Source: Anaerofilum faecale
Lineage (GTDB): Bacteria; Bacillota; Clostridia; Oscillospirales; Ruminococcaceae
DNA length: 47,605 nucleotides
Direction of reading: 5' to 3'
NCBI GenBank assembly: GCA_019114265.1
Contig: DXFV01000047.1
Span: 1-47,605, forward strand
The notes beneath the pieces are model-generated. The model worked only from the letters and a program-made list of their open reading frames with translations. It ran no database searches and was not told the DNA's origin. The position numbers and the translations under genes are program-made. This document shows, in pieces, positions 16,059-24,039 of the stretch (position 1 is its first letter; each line of letters begins with the position of its first letter).

Positions 16059-17444
16059 TTACTCGCTCTTGGACATGCCCGCTTCGGCCACCTGGATCAT
16101 GATGGCGCACTCGATGCGCTTGCGGAACAGCTGGCAGCCGTAGTCGTAGACGCCGCGGATGCTGCCGGTGGCGTGGTAGGCGTTGGCCGCACAGCCGCCC
16201 GAACAGTACAGGCGCGCCCAGCAGTCCTTGCAGTCGGGGCGGGCGTAGGCGTTGCACATCTTGAACTCGTCGCGCAGGGCGGTGTTGGTCACGCCGCGCC
16301 ACACGTCGCCCATGCTGTACTTCTCGTCGCCCACGAACTGGTGGCAGGGATACAGCTCGCCCCACGGGGTGACGGCGAGATACTCGGTGCCGCTGCCGCA
16401 GCCCGAAATGCGCTTGTAGATGCAGGGGCCGCTCTTGAGGTCCAGCATGTAGTGGTAGAAGGTGAAGCCGTGGCCCGCTTTCTTGCGGCGGATCATCTCG
16501 GTGGCCAGGATCTCGTACTGCTCGAACAGCTTGGGCAGGTCCTCCTCGGTGAGGGCATACGGCTCGTCGGGCGAACAGACCACCGGCTCCATCGACAGCT
16601 CGGTGAAGCCCAGGTCGGCCATGTGGAAGATGTCGTTGGTGAAATCGACGTTGGCGTGGGTGAAGGTGCCGCGCACATAGTAGCCCTGGCCGCCCCGGCT
16701 CTCCACCAGCTTCTGGAACTTGGGCACGATGATGTCGTAGCTGCCCTTGTCGTTCACGGTGCGGCGCAGGCGGTCGTGGATCTCCTTGCGGCCGTCCAGG
16801 CTCAGCACCACGTTGTGCATCTCCCGGTTGGCGAACTCGATCACCTCGTCGTCCAGCAGCACGCCGTTGGTGGTGAGGGTGAAGCGGAATTTCTTGTTGT
16901 GGATCTTCTCCTGCTCGCGGCCGTAGGCCACCAGCCGCTTCACCACGTCCCAGTTCATCAGCGGCTCGCCGCCGAAGAAGTCCACCTCCAGGTTGCGCCG
17001 GCTGCCGGAATGGGCGATGAGGAAGTCCAGCGCCTGCTTGCCCACCTCGAAGCTCATCAGCGCGCGCTCGCCCTGGTATTTGCCCTGGCTGGCGAAGCAG
17101 TAGCTGCAGGTGAGGTTGCAGGTGTGCGCCACATGCAGGCACAGCGCCTTGATGACGGTGCTGCGGTTTTTGAAGTCGAACGCCATGTTCTCGTACTGGT
17201 CGGGCGCGAACAGCTTGCCGGCGGCCTTCAGCTGCTCTACGCTGTCCAGCACCTCGCGCACCTCGGCCTCGTTCACGTCCGGCTGGCCGGCGTATTTTTC
17301 CAGCATCTGCCGCACGATCTCGTCGGCGGGGGTGGTCTCATACAGGGCGATCACGTCGTAGGCCAGCGGGTCCACCACATGGACCGAGCCGCTGTATACG
17401 TCCAGCACGATGTTGTAGCCGTTGAGTTTGTATTGATGGATCAT
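16059..17444 (-). CDS. scfB: SCIFF peptide maturase, radical SAM thioether-forming enzyme
   Basis: A 461-residue radical SAM enzyme with the cluster motif CNLTCSYC (about residues 80-87). A long C-terminal SPASM-type region contains CGSGTEYLAVTPWGELYPCHQF and CKDCWARLYCSGGC for auxiliary iron-sulfur clusters. An N-terminal peptide-binding domain precedes the barrel. It installs thioether links from Cys to Thr alpha-carbons in the SCIFF precursor encoded just upstream. The ATG at 17444 follows AGAAAGAGGAAATCT; the frame is open 29 codons upstream without a site. Separated from scfA by 119 bases containing a hairpin. Confidence 0.95.
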   Translation of the reverse strand: MIHQYKLNGYNIVLDVYSGSVHVVDPLAYDVIALYETTPADEIVRQMLEKYAGQPDVNEAEVREVLDSVEQLKAAGKLFAPDQYENMAFDFKNRSTVIKALCLHVAHTCNLTCSYCFASQGKYQGERALMSFEVGKQALDFLIAHSGSRRNLEVDFFGGEPLMNWDVVKRLVAYGREQEKIHNKKFRFTLTTNGVLLDDEVIEFANREMHNVVLSLDGRKEIHDRLRRTVNDKGSYDIIVPKFQKLVESRGGQGYYVRGTFTHANVDFTNDIFHMADLGFTELSMEPVVCSPDEPYALTEEDLPKLFEQYEILATEMIRRKKAGHGFTFYHYMLDLKSGPCIYKRISGCGSGTEYLAVTPWGELYPCHQFVGDEKYSMGDVWRGVTNTALRDEFKMCNAYARPDCKDCWARLYCSGGCAANAYHATGSIRGVYDYGCQLFRKRIECAIMIQVAEAGMSKSE

Positions 17445-17512
17445 AGATTTCCTCTTTCTGGTGATGAGAATGTTGAAAAAAGCGGCCGATACACAAGAAA
17501 AATCGCCGCCGG

Positions 17513-17534
17513 GCCGTGCGCGCAGGCACACGGC
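17513..17534 (-). terminator. Hairpin between scfA and scfB
   Basis: Stem GCCGUGUGC/GCGCACGGC with a CUGC loop, followed about nine bases later on the - strand by AUUUUUCUU. It may partly stop transcription after the precursor gene, so that more precursor than maturase is made. Confidence 0.5.
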
Positions 17535-17563
17535 GGGGCAGCGACCCTTCCGATCAAATCAAA

Positions 17564-17716
17564 TTACTTGCTCTCGCTGCACTTCTCACACTGCTGGTTG
17601 GCAACACCGCAGGAAGTTTTGCAGGCAGACTGGCAGGAAGTCTGGCACTCGCCGCAGCCGCCGTTCTGGGCGCTCTGGGCCAGGTCACGGGTATCCAGGG
17701 TCTGAATCCGATTCAT
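17564..17716 (-). CDS. scfA: SCIFF precursor peptide (six cysteines in forty-five residues)
   Basis: A 50-residue ribosomal peptide with leader MNRIQTLDTRDLAQSAQ and a Cys-rich core. The core holds CGECQTSCQSACKTSC and then a further Cys pair near the C-terminus; the spacing matches the SCIFF family, which is nearly universal in Clostridia. The ATG at 17716 is preceded by AGGAGGCCTATACC; the longer open frame upstream lacks a site. Modified by the adjacent ScfB. The biological role of mature SCIFF is not established. The 154-base gap to the upstream decarboxylase contains TTGACA (17830-17835 on the - strand), but no well-spaced -10 box was found. Confidence 0.95.
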   Translation of the reverse strand: MNRIQTLDTRDLAQSAQNGGCGECQTSCQSACKTSCGVANQQCEKCSESK

Positions 17717-17870
17717 GGTATAGGCCTCCTTTACAAAATGCATACGCGGCCCCGAACGGCCGCCGGCGACAATGCCGCGCCGCAATGGCACAGCTGTCTT
17801 TTATATATTCAACCACAAGTTGCGCGTTCTGTCAATTCCTGCGGCGGCCTTTTGTGAAATTTTCCGTCGG

Positions 17871-19307
17871 TCACCGCACGCGCACGGCATCCGGCAGCGA
17901 CCCGCTGTCGCTGTACACCCGCACGCCCGCCTGTTCCAGCGCGCGCACCGCCTGCACCAGCGCCGCGGTGCACACCTCGCCCGGCACCGCCAGCGGCACC
18001 CCCGGCGGATAGGCCCACAGGCTTTCGGCCATCACGCGGCCGGACGCCTCGGCCAGCGACAGCGTCCGCCAGCCAACACTGCGCGCCTGGGCCGCCGGCA
18101 TCACCTGCGGCGGCAGCTCCGGCAATGCGGGGAAGGCGGCGGGCGGGGCGGCGGTGCACTCCGCGTCGATGGCGAGCAGGGCGTCGCACAGACGGAGGAT
18201 GGCTTCCTCCGAGTCCGCCGGGCTGGTCATCGCCAGCACATACTCCCCCATCGCCATCTCGCACTCGATGCCGTACCGGGTGCGCAGCATCTCCATCAGC
18301 TGCGGCCCGCGCAGACCGGCCGTCCGCCCGCTGACCACCACCTTGCCGGGGTCAAAGCCCCAGAAGCCGCGGTGGCTGCGCAGGCTGTCCGCCCCGTGGC
18401 AGAGCACCCGCAGATGCCGCAGCCCCTGCAGGCGCTCGTCCAGCAGCTGCAAACGGGCGGCCCAGGCGGAGAACAGCTCCTCTCCCCTCTCCTGCAGCAG
18501 GCACAGGCAGCGGTGGATGGAGCCCATCAGCAGATAGGACGGGCTGCTGGTTTCAAACATCGCCAGGCGCCTCGCCATCTCGTCCGGGTCCACCAGATCG
18601 CCCGACAGATGCGCCAGCGCGGTCTGTGTGAGGCTGGGCAGCGTCTTGTGCAGGCTCTGGATGACGATGTCCGCCCCCGCTTTCACCGCGCCGCCGTAAA
18701 AGGCGGGCGAAAAGCCCAGGTGCGCGCCGTGCGCTTCGTCCACCAGCAGCGGCACCCCGTAGGTGTGGCAGACCCGCGCGATGGAGGCGATGTCGCTGAC
18801 GACCCCCTCGTAGGTGGGGCTGGTGAGGATCACCAGCCGGGCATCCCAGTGGACCTCCAGCGTCTGCTCCACCATCTGCGGCGTGACCGAACCGGCCACC
18901 CCGAACACCTCGTCGGCGGGGGGCAGCAGATAGGCGGCGCGGAGGCCCAGCAGTTCCACCGCGTTGTAGACCGACTTGTGGCACCCGCGCGCCATCAGCA
19001 CCCGGCTGCCCGGCGGGGCCGCCGCCGCGATGCCCGCGAGGATGCCGCCGGTGGAGCCGTTGATGAGATAGAAGGCGCGTTCGGAGCCATAGAGTTCCGC
19101 CGCCAGCTGCATGCCGTCGGCCAGGATGCCCTCGGGGGCGTGGAGGTTGTCGAAGCCGTCGATCTCGGTGATGTCCAGCTGCCAGGGCAGCTTGCTGCCG
19201 CCCAGGGCGGTGCGCTTATGGCCCGGCATATGCATCGGGCAGACGTCCTTTTCTGCGTATTCTTTCAGCCGGCACAGCAGGTCCGGCGCTCTGTTATCGT
19301 TCATCAA
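17871..19307 (-). CDS. Orn/Lys/Arg decarboxylase family PLP protein (second copy)
   Basis: A 478-residue fold-I decarboxylase paralogous to speA. PLP lysine is in QSLHKTLPSLTQTA, with DEAHGAHLGF upstream and AYPPGVPLAVPGE in the C-terminal domain. The N-terminal CPMHMPGHKR is the family signature. It overlaps the end of rodA by 14 bases, so it is in the rodA transcript rather than the polyamine operon. Related YaaO-like genes beside tmk or cell-wall genes are common in Firmicutes, with lysine or arginine as suspected substrate. Substrate cannot be set from sequence alone. Confidence 0.85.
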   Translation of the reverse strand: MMNDNRAPDLLCRLKEYAEKDVCPMHMPGHKRTALGGSKLPWQLDITEIDGFDNLHAPEGILADGMQLAAELYGSERAFYLINGSTGGILAGIAAAAPPGSRVLMARGCHKSVYNAVELLGLRAAYLLPPADEVFGVAGSVTPQMVEQTLEVHWDARLVILTSPTYEGVVSDIASIARVCHTYGVPLLVDEAHGAHLGFSPAFYGGAVKAGADIVIQSLHKTLPSLTQTALAHLSGDLVDPDEMARRLAMFETSSPSYLLMGSIHRCLCLLQERGEELFSAWAARLQLLDERLQGLRHLRVLCHGADSLRSHRGFWGFDPGKVVVSGRTAGLRGPQLMEMLRTRYGIECEMAMGEYVLAMTSPADSEEAILRLCDALLAIDAECTAAPPAAFPALPELPPQVMPAAQARSVGWRTLSLAEASGRVMAESLWAYPPGVPLAVPGEVCTAALVQAVRALEQAGVRVYSDSGSLPDAVRVR

Positions 19308-20466
19308 ACATCCCGTCCGATCTTGGATTGTGGATATACACGCTCAGCACAAGGCCGACGCACAGATACATCATCAGCGCCGACGAACCGCCCGACGAGA
19401 AGAAGGGCAGCGTCACGCCGATCACCGGCAGCAGGCGCAGGTTCATGCCCAGATTCACGATGATCTGGAAGATCATGCTGCCGAACACGCCCGCGCAGAT
19501 ATACGAGCCCAGCGGGTCCTTGCTGCGCATGGCGGTGCCCAGCGTTTTGAAGGCCACGCCGAACAGAATGCTCAGCATGATGACGCAGCCCACAAACCCG
19601 ATGCACTCCGCCATATAGCTGAAGATGAAGTCGTTGCGCGCCTCGGGCACATAGTTGTGGTCGGGCTGGAACAGCCCCCGGCCGAAGATCTGCCCCGAAC
19701 CGATGCTCACGCGGCCGGCGTCCTGCTGGTACATGATCTCGTTGTAGAGGGCGGGGTCGCGCTCGGGCATGGTGGGGTCGAACAGCGCCAGCACGCGCTG
19801 GATCTGGTAGCCGCTGAGGCCCTTGCCGCTCACCAGCATCGCCGCCACGCCGCAGGCCGCCGCCGTCAGCGCCCCGAACACATATTTGAGGCTCAGTCCC
19901 GCCGAGAACAGCATGGTGGCGCCGATGGCCAGAAAGATCAGCACGGTGCCGTCGTCGCCCTGGATGTGGATGATGACCGCCGGGACCAGCAGATGCAGCA
20001 GCAGCTTGCACAGCTCGAGGGGGTGGTTGATCCTCTCGCGCACATTGTCGAGGTGCATCGCGAAGGTGAGGATAAAGCTCAGCTTGGCCAGCTCGGTGGG
20101 CTGGATGCTGAGGCCGCCCAGACGGATCCAGGAATAGTTTTCGGTGCCGTTGGGCGCCCAGCCGAAGGTGATGGGACCAATGGTCTTGTTTTTCAGCAGA
20201 GTGGACAGCACCAGGCCCCAGGTGAATATCACATGCAGCGGCCACACATTGGCCAGCATCCGGTAGTCCACGCGGGACAGGAGCAGCGCGCACACAAGGC
20301 CCAGCAGACTGGCTCCCCCCTGCACGTAGACGTCGCGCAGGTTGCCGCCGCGCTCGTAGATGCTGTAGGACAGGAGCACCGTCACCGACATCGCCGAGCA
20401 GGCTATGCACATGAACAGATAGATCCAGTCGGTTTGTTTCAGATAGCGCTGTAAGGGTTTGAGCAT
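19294..20466 (-). CDS. rodA: Rod-shape determining SEDS peptidoglycan polymerase
   Basis: A 390-residue membrane protein of the FtsW/RodA/SpoVE family with about ten membrane helices. The conserved blocks are WIRLGGLSIQPTELAKLSFI, a large extracellular loop with EARNDFIFSYMAE, and the C-terminal GVTLPFFSSGGSSALM. It polymerises glycan strands from lipid II together with a class B PBP, at the lateral wall if RodA. SpoVE or FtsW cannot be excluded, but the absence of division genes and the N-terminal style favour RodA. It is first in its operon; the 267-base gap upstream is shared with the divergent tsaE promoter. Confidence 0.85.
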   Translation of the reverse strand: MLKPLQRYLKQTDWIYLFMCIACSAMSVTVLLSYSIYERGGNLRDVYVQGGASLLGLVCALLLSRVDYRMLANVWPLHVIFTWGLVLSTLLKNKTIGPITFGWAPNGTENYSWIRLGGLSIQPTELAKLSFILTFAMHLDNVRERINHPLELCKLLLHLLVPAVIIHIQGDDGTVLIFLAIGATMLFSAGLSLKYVFGALTAAACGVAAMLVSGKGLSGYQIQRVLALFDPTMPERDPALYNEIMYQQDAGRVSIGSGQIFGRGLFQPDHNYVPEARNDFIFSYMAECIGFVGCVIMLSILFGVAFKTLGTAMRSKDPLGSYICAGVFGSMIFQIIVNLGMNLRLLPVIGVTLPFFSSGGSSALMMYLCVGLVLSVYIHNPRSDGMFDER

Positions 20467-20591
20467 GGATTGCCTCCTATCGTTGTCCGCCCGCGCGCAG
20501 CCTGCCTTTCCCCGCCGCGGCGCATCGGGCCTGTTTGTATATTATACCGCACCCGCTTTTCCATTACAAGGCGGCGCGTGCGGCGGGGGGA

Positions 20592-20620
20592 TTGCGTTTT
20601 TGTGAAAATTGTATTATAAT
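20592..20620 (+). promoter_or_regulatory. Sigma-A promoter of the tsaE operon
   Basis: TTGCGT (20592-20597), a 17-base spacer and perfect TATAAT (20615-20620), about 115 bases before tsaE. Confidence 0.75.
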
Positions 20621-20675
20621 GCCAATATCTGCAATTCTTTCGCCCCTTTTCACAGGGGCTTATTCTGTGTACGCA

Positions 20676-20714
20676 GCGGCGGGCCTTTTTCTTTCAAAAA
20701 GGGCCGCATTTTTT
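20676..20714 (+). terminator. Leader terminator before tsaE (candidate attenuator)
   Basis: A stem formed by GGGCCTTTTT with AAAAAGGGCC (extended by GCGG/CCGC) around CTTTC, followed by ATTTTTT. It lies between the promoter and the GGAGGAAA site of tsaE. A smaller hairpin GCCCC/GGGGC precedes it at 20642-20659 and could be part of an alternative fold. Confidence 0.7.
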
Positions 20715-20733
20715 CCGAACGGAGGAAAGCACG

Positions 20734-21159
20734 ATGGCCTGTTACACCACCCACAGCCGCGCCGAAACGGTGGAGCTGGGCAGCCGCCTGGCCGAAACGC
20801 TGGCGCCGGGCAGCCTTGTGCTGTTCACCGGCGGGCTGGGCGCCGGCAAGACCGCTTTCTGCGAGGGGATCGCAAAAGGCCTGGGCTGCACCGACCCCGC
20901 CAGCAGCCCCACCTTCTCGATCGTCAACTACTACCGCGGTCCGCGCCCCTTTGCCCACTTCGACCTCTACCGGCTGCAAAACGCCGAGGACCTGGAGGTG
21001 GCCGGATTCTACGACTATCTGGACGAGGGCGCTGTGGTGGCCGCAGAGTGGAGCGAGAATTTTGCCGGCCTGCTGGCCGGTGAGCCCGCCGTGCGGGTGG
21101 ACATCCGGACCGTGGACGAAAACACCCGCACCATCACCATCGAAGGAGGAGCGCTGTGA
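20734..21159 (+). CDS. tsaE: tRNA threonylcarbamoyladenosine biosynthesis ATPase
   Basis: A 141-residue P-loop ATPase with Walker A GGLGAGKT (residues 33-40), the switch-like SSPTFSIVNYY and HFDLYRL. It helps TsaB/TsaD turn over during t6A37 formation on ANN-decoding tRNAs. Size and motifs are exactly those of the family. The ATG at 20734 follows GGAGGAAAGCACG. The stop overlaps the GTG start of tsaB, the usual arrangement in Firmicutes. Confidence 0.95.
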   Translation: MACYTTHSRAETVELGSRLAETLAPGSLVLFTGGLGAGKTAFCEGIAKGLGCTDPASSPTFSIVNYYRGPRPFAHFDLYRLQNAEDLEVAGFYDYLDEGAVVAAEWSENFAGLLAGEPAVRVDIRTVDENTRTITIEGGAL

Positions 21160-21854
21160 TCTGCATCGGCATCGAGGCCGCCGGCAAAACTGCCGGTGTG
21201 GCCATTTTCCGGGACGACACCCTGCTGTATGAATCCACCCTCAACGCCGGGCTGACCCACAGCGAGAGCCTTCTGCCGCTGCTGGACGCCGCCTGCAAGG
21301 CCGCCGGTATGGCGGTGGGCGACGCCGAGCTGCTGGCCGTCTGCGCCGGGCCGGGCAGCTTCACCGGTCTGCGCATCGGCATGGCGCTGGTGAAGGGGCT
21401 GGCGATGGCCACCGGGGCGCAGTGCGCGCCGGTGAGCACGCTGGAGGCGCTTGCCTGCATCGCGCCGGGAGCCGCCACCGTGGTCACCGCGCTGGACGCA
21501 CGGCGCGGGCAGGTGTATGCCGCCGCCTTCGAGAACACGCCAAACGGCCCGGTGCGGCTGCTGCCGGACGACGCCTGCTCCCCCGCCGCGCTGGCCGATT
21601 TTGTGGCCGGGTGCAAAAAGCCGCTGGTTTTTGTTGGTGACGGCGCGGAAATATGCTATAATATCTTTGAAAATGTGGACGGGGTGCAGCGCTGGCCCGG
21701 CTTTTTGTCGGCCAGCCGCGCAGCGGGCGTGTGCCGGGCCGGGCTGCGGATGTACCGCGAGGGCCGGTGCGTGCCGGCCGAGCAGATGCGCCCCGACTAT
21801 CACCGGCTGAGCCAGGCCGAGCGCGAGCGCGCCGCCCGTCTGGCCGCACAATGA
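21156..21854 (+). CDS. tsaB: tRNA threonylcarbamoyladenosine biosynthesis protein, TsaD partner
   Basis: A 232-residue ASKHA-fold protein with the family signature CAGPGSFTGLRIGMALVKGLA (about residues 65-85) and ALDARRGQVYAAAF. TsaB scaffolds TsaD and binds TsaE for t6A synthesis. The start is GTG at 21156 overlapping the tsaE TGA, with GGAGGAGCGCT just before it. The C-terminal third is more variable, as usual. TsaD itself is not in the window. Confidence 0.94.
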   Translation: MICIGIEAAGKTAGVAIFRDDTLLYESTLNAGLTHSESLLPLLDAACKAAGMAVGDAELLAVCAGPGSFTGLRIGMALVKGLAMATGAQCAPVSTLEALACIAPGAATVVTALDARRGQVYAAAFENTPNGPVRLLPDDACSPAALADFVAGCKKPLVFVGDGAEICYNIFENVDGVQRWPGFLSASRAAGVCRAGLRMYREGRCVPAEQMRPDYHRLSQAERERAARLAAQ

Positions 21855-21881
21855 CTCTATACTTTGCAAAGGAGCCTATAC

Positions 21882-22349
21882 ATGATCCATCTGGAAAAAC
21901 CCCTGGCCCTGGCCGCCGACCACGGCGGCTTTGAACTGAAAGAAGCCGTGAAAGCCCATCTGGACGAGCTGGGCCTGGCCTACCAGGATTTCGGCACGCT
22001 GGACGGCGCGTCCTGCGATTACCCCGACATGGCGCTGCCCGCCTGCAACGCGGTGGTGAACGGGCAGTGCCAGCTGGCGCTGCTGTTCTGCGGCACCGGC
22101 GTGGGCATCTCGATGGCGGCCAACAAGGTGCGCGGCATCCGCGCCTGCTGCTGTTCCGACGTGTTCAGCGCCGAATACACCCGCCGCCACAACGACGCCA
22201 ACGCCCTGTGCATGGGCGGCCGCGTGGTGGGCGCCGGGCTGGCCTGCAGCCTGGTGGACGCCTTCCTGAACGCCGAGTTTGAGGGCGACCGCCACATCCG
22301 CCGTGTGGCCAAGCTGAAGGCCATCGAGGACGAGCAGGCCGCTCTGTGA
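21882..22349 (+). CDS. rpiB: Ribose-5-phosphate isomerase B
   Basis: A 155-residue RpiB/LacAB family isomerase interconverting ribose 5-phosphate and ribulose 5-phosphate. Motifs include LAADHGGFELKEAV at the start, the active-site Cys in FCGTGVGISMAANK and the helix YTRRHNDANALCMGGR. I set the start at ATG 21882 after AAAGGAGCCTATAC; an ATG 18 bases upstream has no site. Together with upp downstream it feeds PRPP use in nucleotide salvage. An allose or galactose isomerase role is possible but less likely. Confidence 0.92.
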   Translation: MIHLEKPLALAADHGGFELKEAVKAHLDELGLAYQDFGTLDGASCDYPDMALPACNAVVNGQCQLALLFCGTGVGISMAANKVRGIRACCCSDVFSAEYTRRHNDANALCMGGRVVGAGLACSLVDAFLNAEFEGDRHIRRVAKLKAIEDEQAAL

Positions 22350-22401
22350 CATCATAAAATCAGGCGGACTGCACCGCCCAAGATACAAAGGAGTTTTTGT
22401 T

Positions 22402-23034
22402 ATGAGCAAACAACCGATGATCCTGGATCACCCGCTGGTACAGCACAAGATCAGCTTGCTGCGCAGCAAGCGCACCGGCACCAAGGAGTTCCGCGATCTG
22501 GTGGGCGAGATCGCCACTCTGATGTGCTATGAGGCCACCCGCGACCTGCCCACCGAGGAAGTGGAGATCGAGACCCCCATCGCCATCGCCCGCACCCGTA
22601 TGCTGAGCGGCCGCAAGCTGGCCTTTGTGCCCATCCTGCGCGCGGGTCTCGGCATGGTGGACGGCATGCTCACCCTGGTTCCCGCTGCGAAGGTGGGTCA
22701 CATCGGCCTGTACCGCAACGAGAAGACCCTGGAGCCTGTGGAGTATTACTGCAAGCTGCCCGAGGACATCGGCGAGCGCGACGTGATCGTGCTGGACCCG
22801 ATGCTGGCCACCGGCGGCTCCGCCTGCGACGCCATCACCCTGATCAAAAAGCGCGGCGCCCGCAGCATCAAGTTCCTGTGCCTGATCGCCGCTCCCGAGG
22901 GCGTGGCGCGCCTGCAGGAGACCCATCCCGACGTGGAGATCTACATCGCCGCGATGGATGAGAAGCTGAACGAGAACGGCTACATCGTGCCCGGTCTGGG
23001 CGATGCCGGCGACCGCATCTTCGGCACCAAATAA
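22402..23034 (+). CDS. upp: Uracil phosphoribosyltransferase
   Basis: A 210-residue type I phosphoribosyltransferase that makes UMP from uracil and PRPP. The PRPP loop is VIVLDPMLATGGSACDAI, the flexible-loop region is PILRAGLGMVDGM, and the uracil-binding end is YIVPGLGDAGDRIFGTK. It begins after AAAGGAGTTTTTGTT, 52 bases past rpiB, and is followed by a strong terminator, so it closes the tsaE-tsaB-rpiB-upp transcript. Confidence 0.96.
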   Translation: MSKQPMILDHPLVQHKISLLRSKRTGTKEFRDLVGEIATLMCYEATRDLPTEEVEIETPIAIARTRMLSGRKLAFVPILRAGLGMVDGMLTLVPAAKVGHIGLYRNEKTLEPVEYYCKLPEDIGERDVIVLDPMLATGGSACDAITLIKKRGARSIKFLCLIAAPEGVARLQETHPDVEIYIAAMDEKLNENGYIVPGLGDAGDRIFGTK

Positions 23035-23050
23035 TTTTTTCTTTTGCTTC

Positions 23051-23090
23051 CGGCGGGCTTCATCCCCGTGGATGAGGCCCGCTTTTTTGC
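23051..23090 (+). terminator. Terminator after upp
   Basis: Thirteen-pair stem GCGGGCTTCATCC/GGATGAGGCCCGC with a CCGT loop and six T. Confidence 0.85.
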
Positions 23091-23169
23091 GCGCTTTTTT
23101 GCGCGTTTTTTGTCGTTTTGCGCCGGCAGAACACTGCCGCATCAGAGAAAAGTGAGGGAGAAACAGTTC

Positions 23170-23595
23170 ATGCAGACAATTCGCGAAGTGTATTCCAGCA
23201 AGGTGTATGAGAATTTTGTTGCGTGGTGCAGTGCCAAGGGCCTGCGCACGATGGCCGATCTTTCCACGGTGGATCTTTCCATTCCGGCGGCGCGCGGCGA
23301 GCTGCCCCCCGCCCTGCTGTCCCGCATCAAGATGATGTACACCGCCTATCGCCGCCAGCATCCCGAGGACTTTCTGTCCCGTCCGGCGCCCCGCCGCCAG
23401 CAGCGCACCGTGACCGCCGGCGCCCCCGAGGCCATCCAGGAATACTTCGTGAACCATGCCGACCAGCTGATCCGCCTGACCGATATGGTGAAGGCGCTGG
23501 GCATCAAGCGCAGCGAGATCCAGCGCGTGCTGGCCGACGCCCCCTGGGCACGCATGGTGGACACCACCACCTATTTCTTTGTGCCGCAGGCATGA
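23170..23595 (+). CDS. Conserved-looking hypothetical protein
   Basis: A 141-residue soluble, basic protein that I do not recognise. Residues 1-60 contain a possible helical domain (VYENFVAWCSAKGLRTMADL). A Pro/Arg-rich linker (RPAPRRQQRTV) then leads to a C-terminal region with a winged-helix look, LTDMVKALGIKRSEIQRVLADA, ending in TTTYFFVPQA. That pattern (helix, short turn, recognition helix, wing) could be DNA binding. I chose ATG 23170, preceded by GTGAGGGAGAAACAGTTC, instead of the longer frame starting in the terminator. It stands alone after upp. Confidence 0.7.
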   Translation: MQTIREVYSSKVYENFVAWCSAKGLRTMADLSTVDLSIPAARGELPPALLSRIKMMYTAYRRQHPEDFLSRPAPRRQQRTVTAGAPEAIQEYFVNHADQLIRLTDMVKALGIKRSEIQRVLADAPWARMVDTTTYFFVPQA

Positions 23596-23672
23596 ACCGC
23601 TCATAAACCATCCGACGTTTCTGTTTTGCAAGAGCAGGAACGCCGGATGGTTTGTTTTTTGTGTAATCTCTC

Positions 23673-23787
23673 GCTTCGGCCTCATCCGCCCCTTCGGGGC
23701 GCCTTCCCCTGCTGGGAAGGCTTGCCGTACCGTTGGCTTCCCCTTGGGGGGAAGCTGTCCTCCGCAGGAGGACTGATGAGGGGGAAG
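23673..23787. repeat. Interspersed palindromic repeat, copy C (complete)
   Basis: The most complete copy. Ends are CCTCATC (23680-23686) and GATGAGG (23775-23781), inverted. Four hairpins lie in order: CGCCCC/GGGGCG, CTTCCC/GGGAAG, GCTTCCCC/GGGGAAGC and GTCCTCC/GGAGGAC. The linker GGCTTGCCGTACCGTTGGCTTC is shared with copy E. The 444-base gap 23596-24039 is filled by copies C and D and a terminator; no gene seen. Confidence 0.85.
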
Positions 23788-23845
23788 CGAACGGTCTGCA
23801 CAGACCTCTGCAAGAACGCCTTTTCGGCGGGTTTGTGCGGCGGGG

Positions 23846-23960
23846 CAGCTTCGACCTCATCCGCCCCTTCGGGGCACCTTCCCCTGCAGGGGAAAGCTTT
23901 TGCGGGGACAGCACCGGCGGTTTCCGCCAAAGGCTTCCCCCTTGCGGAAAAGCTGTGCCC
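23846..23960. repeat. Interspersed palindromic repeat, copy D (second half degenerate)
   Basis: First half GCTTCGACCTCATCCG with hairpins GCCCC/GGGGC and TTCCCC/GGGGAA is intact. The second half, from GGCTTCCCCCTTGCGG, has lost its symmetry. Same orientation as copy C and about 60 bases downstream of it. Confidence 0.75.
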
Positions 23961-23964
23961 AAGG

Positions 23965-24014
23965 AAAAAGCAGCCCCGACCTGTGCCGGACAGCACAGAT
24001 CGAGGCTGCTTTTG
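23965..24014 (-). terminator. Terminator of the mrp operon
   Basis: A long stem (AAAAGCAGCC arm, about 20 pairs) that has G-U pairs on the - strand where the + strand has mismatches, ending in UUUU. It sits just past the small membrane protein gene. Confidence 0.8.
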
Positions 24015-24039
24015 ATTTTGGATGGGACGGCTTGCGAAC

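Noticed and set aside
15813..17705. 630-codon open frame on the + strand
   Set aside because: Antisense to scfB and scfA; the translation is repetitive and matches nothing, while scfB has full radical SAM motifs.
19111..20454. 447-codon open frame on the + strand
   Set aside because: Antisense to rodA, with low-complexity His/Gln/Ala-rich translation typical of the mirror of a GC-rich gene; rodA has clear family motifs.
23673..23960. CRISPR-like look of repeated hairpins
   Set aside because: Only two copies here, spacing irregular, no uniform spacers and no cas genes; they belong to an interspersed repeat family found in several gaps.
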